Shown here one piece after another: positions 62,255 to 64,000 of a stretch of DNA of 64,000 nucleotides. The notes under the pieces were generated by a model that was not told the origin of the DNA, made no database searches, and saw only the letters and a program-made list of their open reading frames with translations. Position 1 is the first letter of the stretch; the number at the start of each line of letters is the position of its first letter. The stretch is taken from NCBI RefSeq assembly GCF_029542085.1, contig NZ_CP107036.1, positions 1,488,001-1,552,000 of the forward strand, read 5' to 3'. This stretch comes from Sphingobacterium sp. ML3W. Its GTDB lineage: Bacteria > Bacteroidota > Bacteroidia > Sphingobacteriales > Sphingobacteriaceae. Position numbers and translations under genes: made by a program.

Positions 62255-62738
62255 CTAGCTAAAAGTCGAGATCGCGCGCTCACGAATCTCCGAGACATTC
62301 AAGCCGGCCTCTTCCAATTTCTGCGAAGCCTGCTGCTCGATTAAATCCTTTAACAGGACAAAGGTCTGGTCAAATTGGACTTGTTTGCCAATTACAAAAG
62401 ATAAATCATATTCAACCTCTTCCCAGGTAGAGATATCAGCATGATTGTGCTGAAGCTGTACCTCTAATTTGTCAATGGCATTGGCGGCCTTGGCCTCAAA
62501 AGTTTTCTTATCTTCAAATTCATAGAAAAGATCATAGATCTCTTGTCTGTTACTTTTTGCTAGCATCTGTCTGATCTTGAGAATGGCTTGTTCTTCATTT
62601 TGCTGTTTGATCTTTCTGATCTCTGGATTGCGGATCTGATCCAATACGGAAACGTCTCCAGCTTCTGCTTCAACAAGGTCATGGATAATGATCATTTTTA
62701 ACAGACGGGCTAAATCCACCTTCTCATTCAAAAGCGGC
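62255..62738 (-). pseudogene. HD-domain phosphohydrolase, 5'-truncated duplicate
   Basis: About 155 codons nearly identical to the second part of the HD protein at 49150-49800 (from KVDLARLLKMIIIHDLVEAE to ERAISTF). The first 58 residues, including the first metal-binding His, are missing: homology starts at about 62738 and the frame upstream to 62791 is unrelated. The duplicated block also includes roughly ten bases past the stop codon. Confidence 0.8.
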
Positions 62739-62862
62739 AAATGCCTATGATAGTTTTTTATTAAATATGTATATCGGTCTATATTAACCAATACATTTGG
62801 CCAGGCCCATATAAACTATATAAGGGACTGGCTTCCTGTATTACCTTTGAAAAGTGTATTTA

Positions 62863-64000
62863 TTACTTATCGTTATCTTCTGTATCTTCTTCAATTTCGA
62901 TCTGTGGTGGGATGAGCCTGTACATTACGGGTGTTACAATCCTTGATAGGATTGTTGAACTTATAAGCCCGCCAATAAGTACAATTGCCAAAGGAGCAAT
63001 AAGCGGATTGGGATTTAATGCAATAGGTATCAATCCGCAGATAGCGGTAATAGATGTAAGCACAACAGGTAAAAACCGTGTCTCGCCCGCTATATGGATA
63101 GCTTCATCCAAGGAGTGGCCCTCAACCCTAAGCTGGTTTGTAAAATCCACGAGGAGCAACGAATTCTTGACCTGTATTCCCGACAACCCGATAAAACCGA
63201 TGATAGAAACCAAAGACATCGGATTGCCGGTTAAAAGCAACGCTATCGCACCGCCCAATATACCCAACGGGATAATGGATAATACGATAATAATCCCCTT
63301 GAAATTCTTAAACTGTAAAAGGAGCACGCCTATAAAAAGGAAGCCACTTAATAATATGACCGAAAGAAAGTTGCCTCCCAGGGCATCGCCTTCGGACTCG
63401 GCCTCACCCGACAATTTATAATAATACCCCGGCGGAAGCTTTAATCTGTCAAGCTGTGGAACGATGTCCTTTAAAATATCATTGGCATACACGTGGTCTT
63501 TAGTCAATGATGTCACTTTGGCAAACCTCGATTTGTTAAAATGGTTGATTGCCGTCGGAGATGTTTCAAAACCTATTGTAGCAATTTGGTCAACCTGTAT
63601 CGGTGTTCCCTGGATATTGTTGACATAAAGTCCTTTGAGCACATTGAGATCTGAAAACTTTTCTCGTGGTAGGGTAATGATCACATTCCTTGAATCGCCG
63701 CGGTCGTCGATGTAGTCACCAACATTTACGCCGGCTACTGCCATGCGGATAACCATGTCTACATCACTGGTCAATACACCAAGGGTGCGCGCTTTTTCCT
63801 TGTCTATCGAAACCTTGACATCTGATTTGTACGAATTTAGCTCGTTGTTCACAAAGAAGGTACCGGGGTGCTTCCTTAAAATTTCCTCTACCTTAAAAGA
63901 TAGGGATCGCAAAGTGTCCTGATTATCCCCGAAAACTCTGACCACAATGTTCGCCTCAATCGGTGTGCCCTGTTCAAAATCCTTTACCTCAATTCTTGCA
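62863..64000 (-). CDS. RND efflux permease, C-terminal part (runs off window)
   Basis: The last 379 codons of an AcrB/CzcA-type inner-membrane efflux permease; the 5' part lies beyond 64000. The frame is open to the window edge, so the apparent Met at 63945 is not the start. Visible are a periplasmic docking part (IRMAVAGVNVGDYIDDRGDS, SPTAINHFNKSRFAKVTSL), then six membrane helices including IIGFIGLSGIQVKNSLLLVD and RFLPVVLTSITAICGLIPIA, and a short acidic tail. It would pump substrates with a periplasmic adaptor and outer-membrane channel encoded upstream. Drug and metal types cannot be separated from this part. Confidence 0.92.
   Translation of the reverse strand, partial: ARIEVKDFEQGTPIEANIVVRVFGDNQDTLRSLSFKVEEILRKHPGTFFVNNELNSYKSDVKVSIDKEKARTLGVLTSDVDMVIRMAVAGVNVGDYIDDRGDSRNVIITLPREKFSDLNVLKGLYVNNIQGTPIQVDQIATIGFETSPTAINHFNKSRFAKVTSLTKDHVYANDILKDIVPQLDRLKLPPGYYYKLSGEAESEGDALGGNFLSVILLSGFLFIGVLLLQFKNFKGIIIVLSIIPLGILGGAIALLLTGNPMSLVSIIGFIGLSGIQVKNSLLLVDFTNQLRVEGHSLDEAIHIAGETRFLPVVLTSITAICGLIPIALNPNPLIAPLAIVLIGGLISSTILSRIVTPVMYRLIPPQIEIEEDTEDNDK

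Noticed and set aside
1..64000. CRISPR arrays, tRNA and rRNA genes
   Set aside because: No regularly spaced repeats, cloverleaf with conserved T-loop or rRNA-like stretches were recognised on either strand by reading.

Overview
The window looks like a chromosomal segment from a low-GC member of the Bacteroidota, most probably a sphingobacterium. Support comes from many AraC-type regulators with Bacteroidota-style sensor halves, a fimbrillin-like lipoprotein preceded by a short EQGIAAGSA protein, Bacteroidota-type -7 boxes (TAnnTTTG) at several starts, A-rich leaders with weak Shine-Dalgarno sequences, and a CbpA/CbpM chaperone pair. Genus is inferred from gene content only.

Layout. 0-4 kb: a GH30-type lipoprotein and three AraC-family genes, two of them reduced to the DNA-binding domain. 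4.2-14 kb: a compact molybdenum-cofactor locus, with moaA-moeA-moaC-mobA-moeB on the plus strand facing a bestrophin, an FdhF/YdeP-type molybdoenzyme, a small conserved protein, fdhD, moaE and moaD on the minus strand. It covers most of cofactor synthesis and loading for the enzyme encoded in its middle; mogA/moaB is not seen, and the conserved GG tail of MoaA lies in a shifted frame. 14-18 kb: a stand-alone GAF protein, a DyP peroxidase, a small membrane protein and a decayed Hc1-like gene. 17-21.7 kb: fimbrillin-like locus with two AraC regulators; three minus-strand units share one promoter motif. 22-29 kb: stress-type genes, including SMI1/KNR4, a ferritin-like bundle, DnaK, CbpA, CbpM, a LETM1-like protein, a YegP-type protein and a GAF histidine kinase whose sensor matches the stand-alone GAF protein.

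29.4-31.2 kb holds nested insertion-sequence remnants (IS3 family cut by IS256 family). From about 31 to 62.5 kb the window is an accessory region in active turnover: orphan immunity-like genes (ankyrin, two unknowns, SMI1/KNR4, PoNi-like), three GNAT genes or fragments, DinB, an IS21 remnant, a zeta-type toxin-antitoxin pair, and at least five families of dispersed partial duplications. Inside it are two better-preserved transcription units: a minus-strand run panB - MarR/GNAT fusion - small protein - PaaI thioesterase - small membrane protein - ATP-grasp ligase with a plausible promoter and operator, and a flavin monooxygenase plus membrane protein divergent from an AraC regulator. The region ends with rsgA, a cupin, a large S41 peptidase, a truncated HD-domain duplicate and the 3' part of an RND efflux permease that runs off the window.

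Several genes carry single-base frameshifts or one in-frame stop, often in short homopolymers; whether these are real decay or sequencing error cannot be decided here. No tRNA, rRNA or CRISPR array was found.
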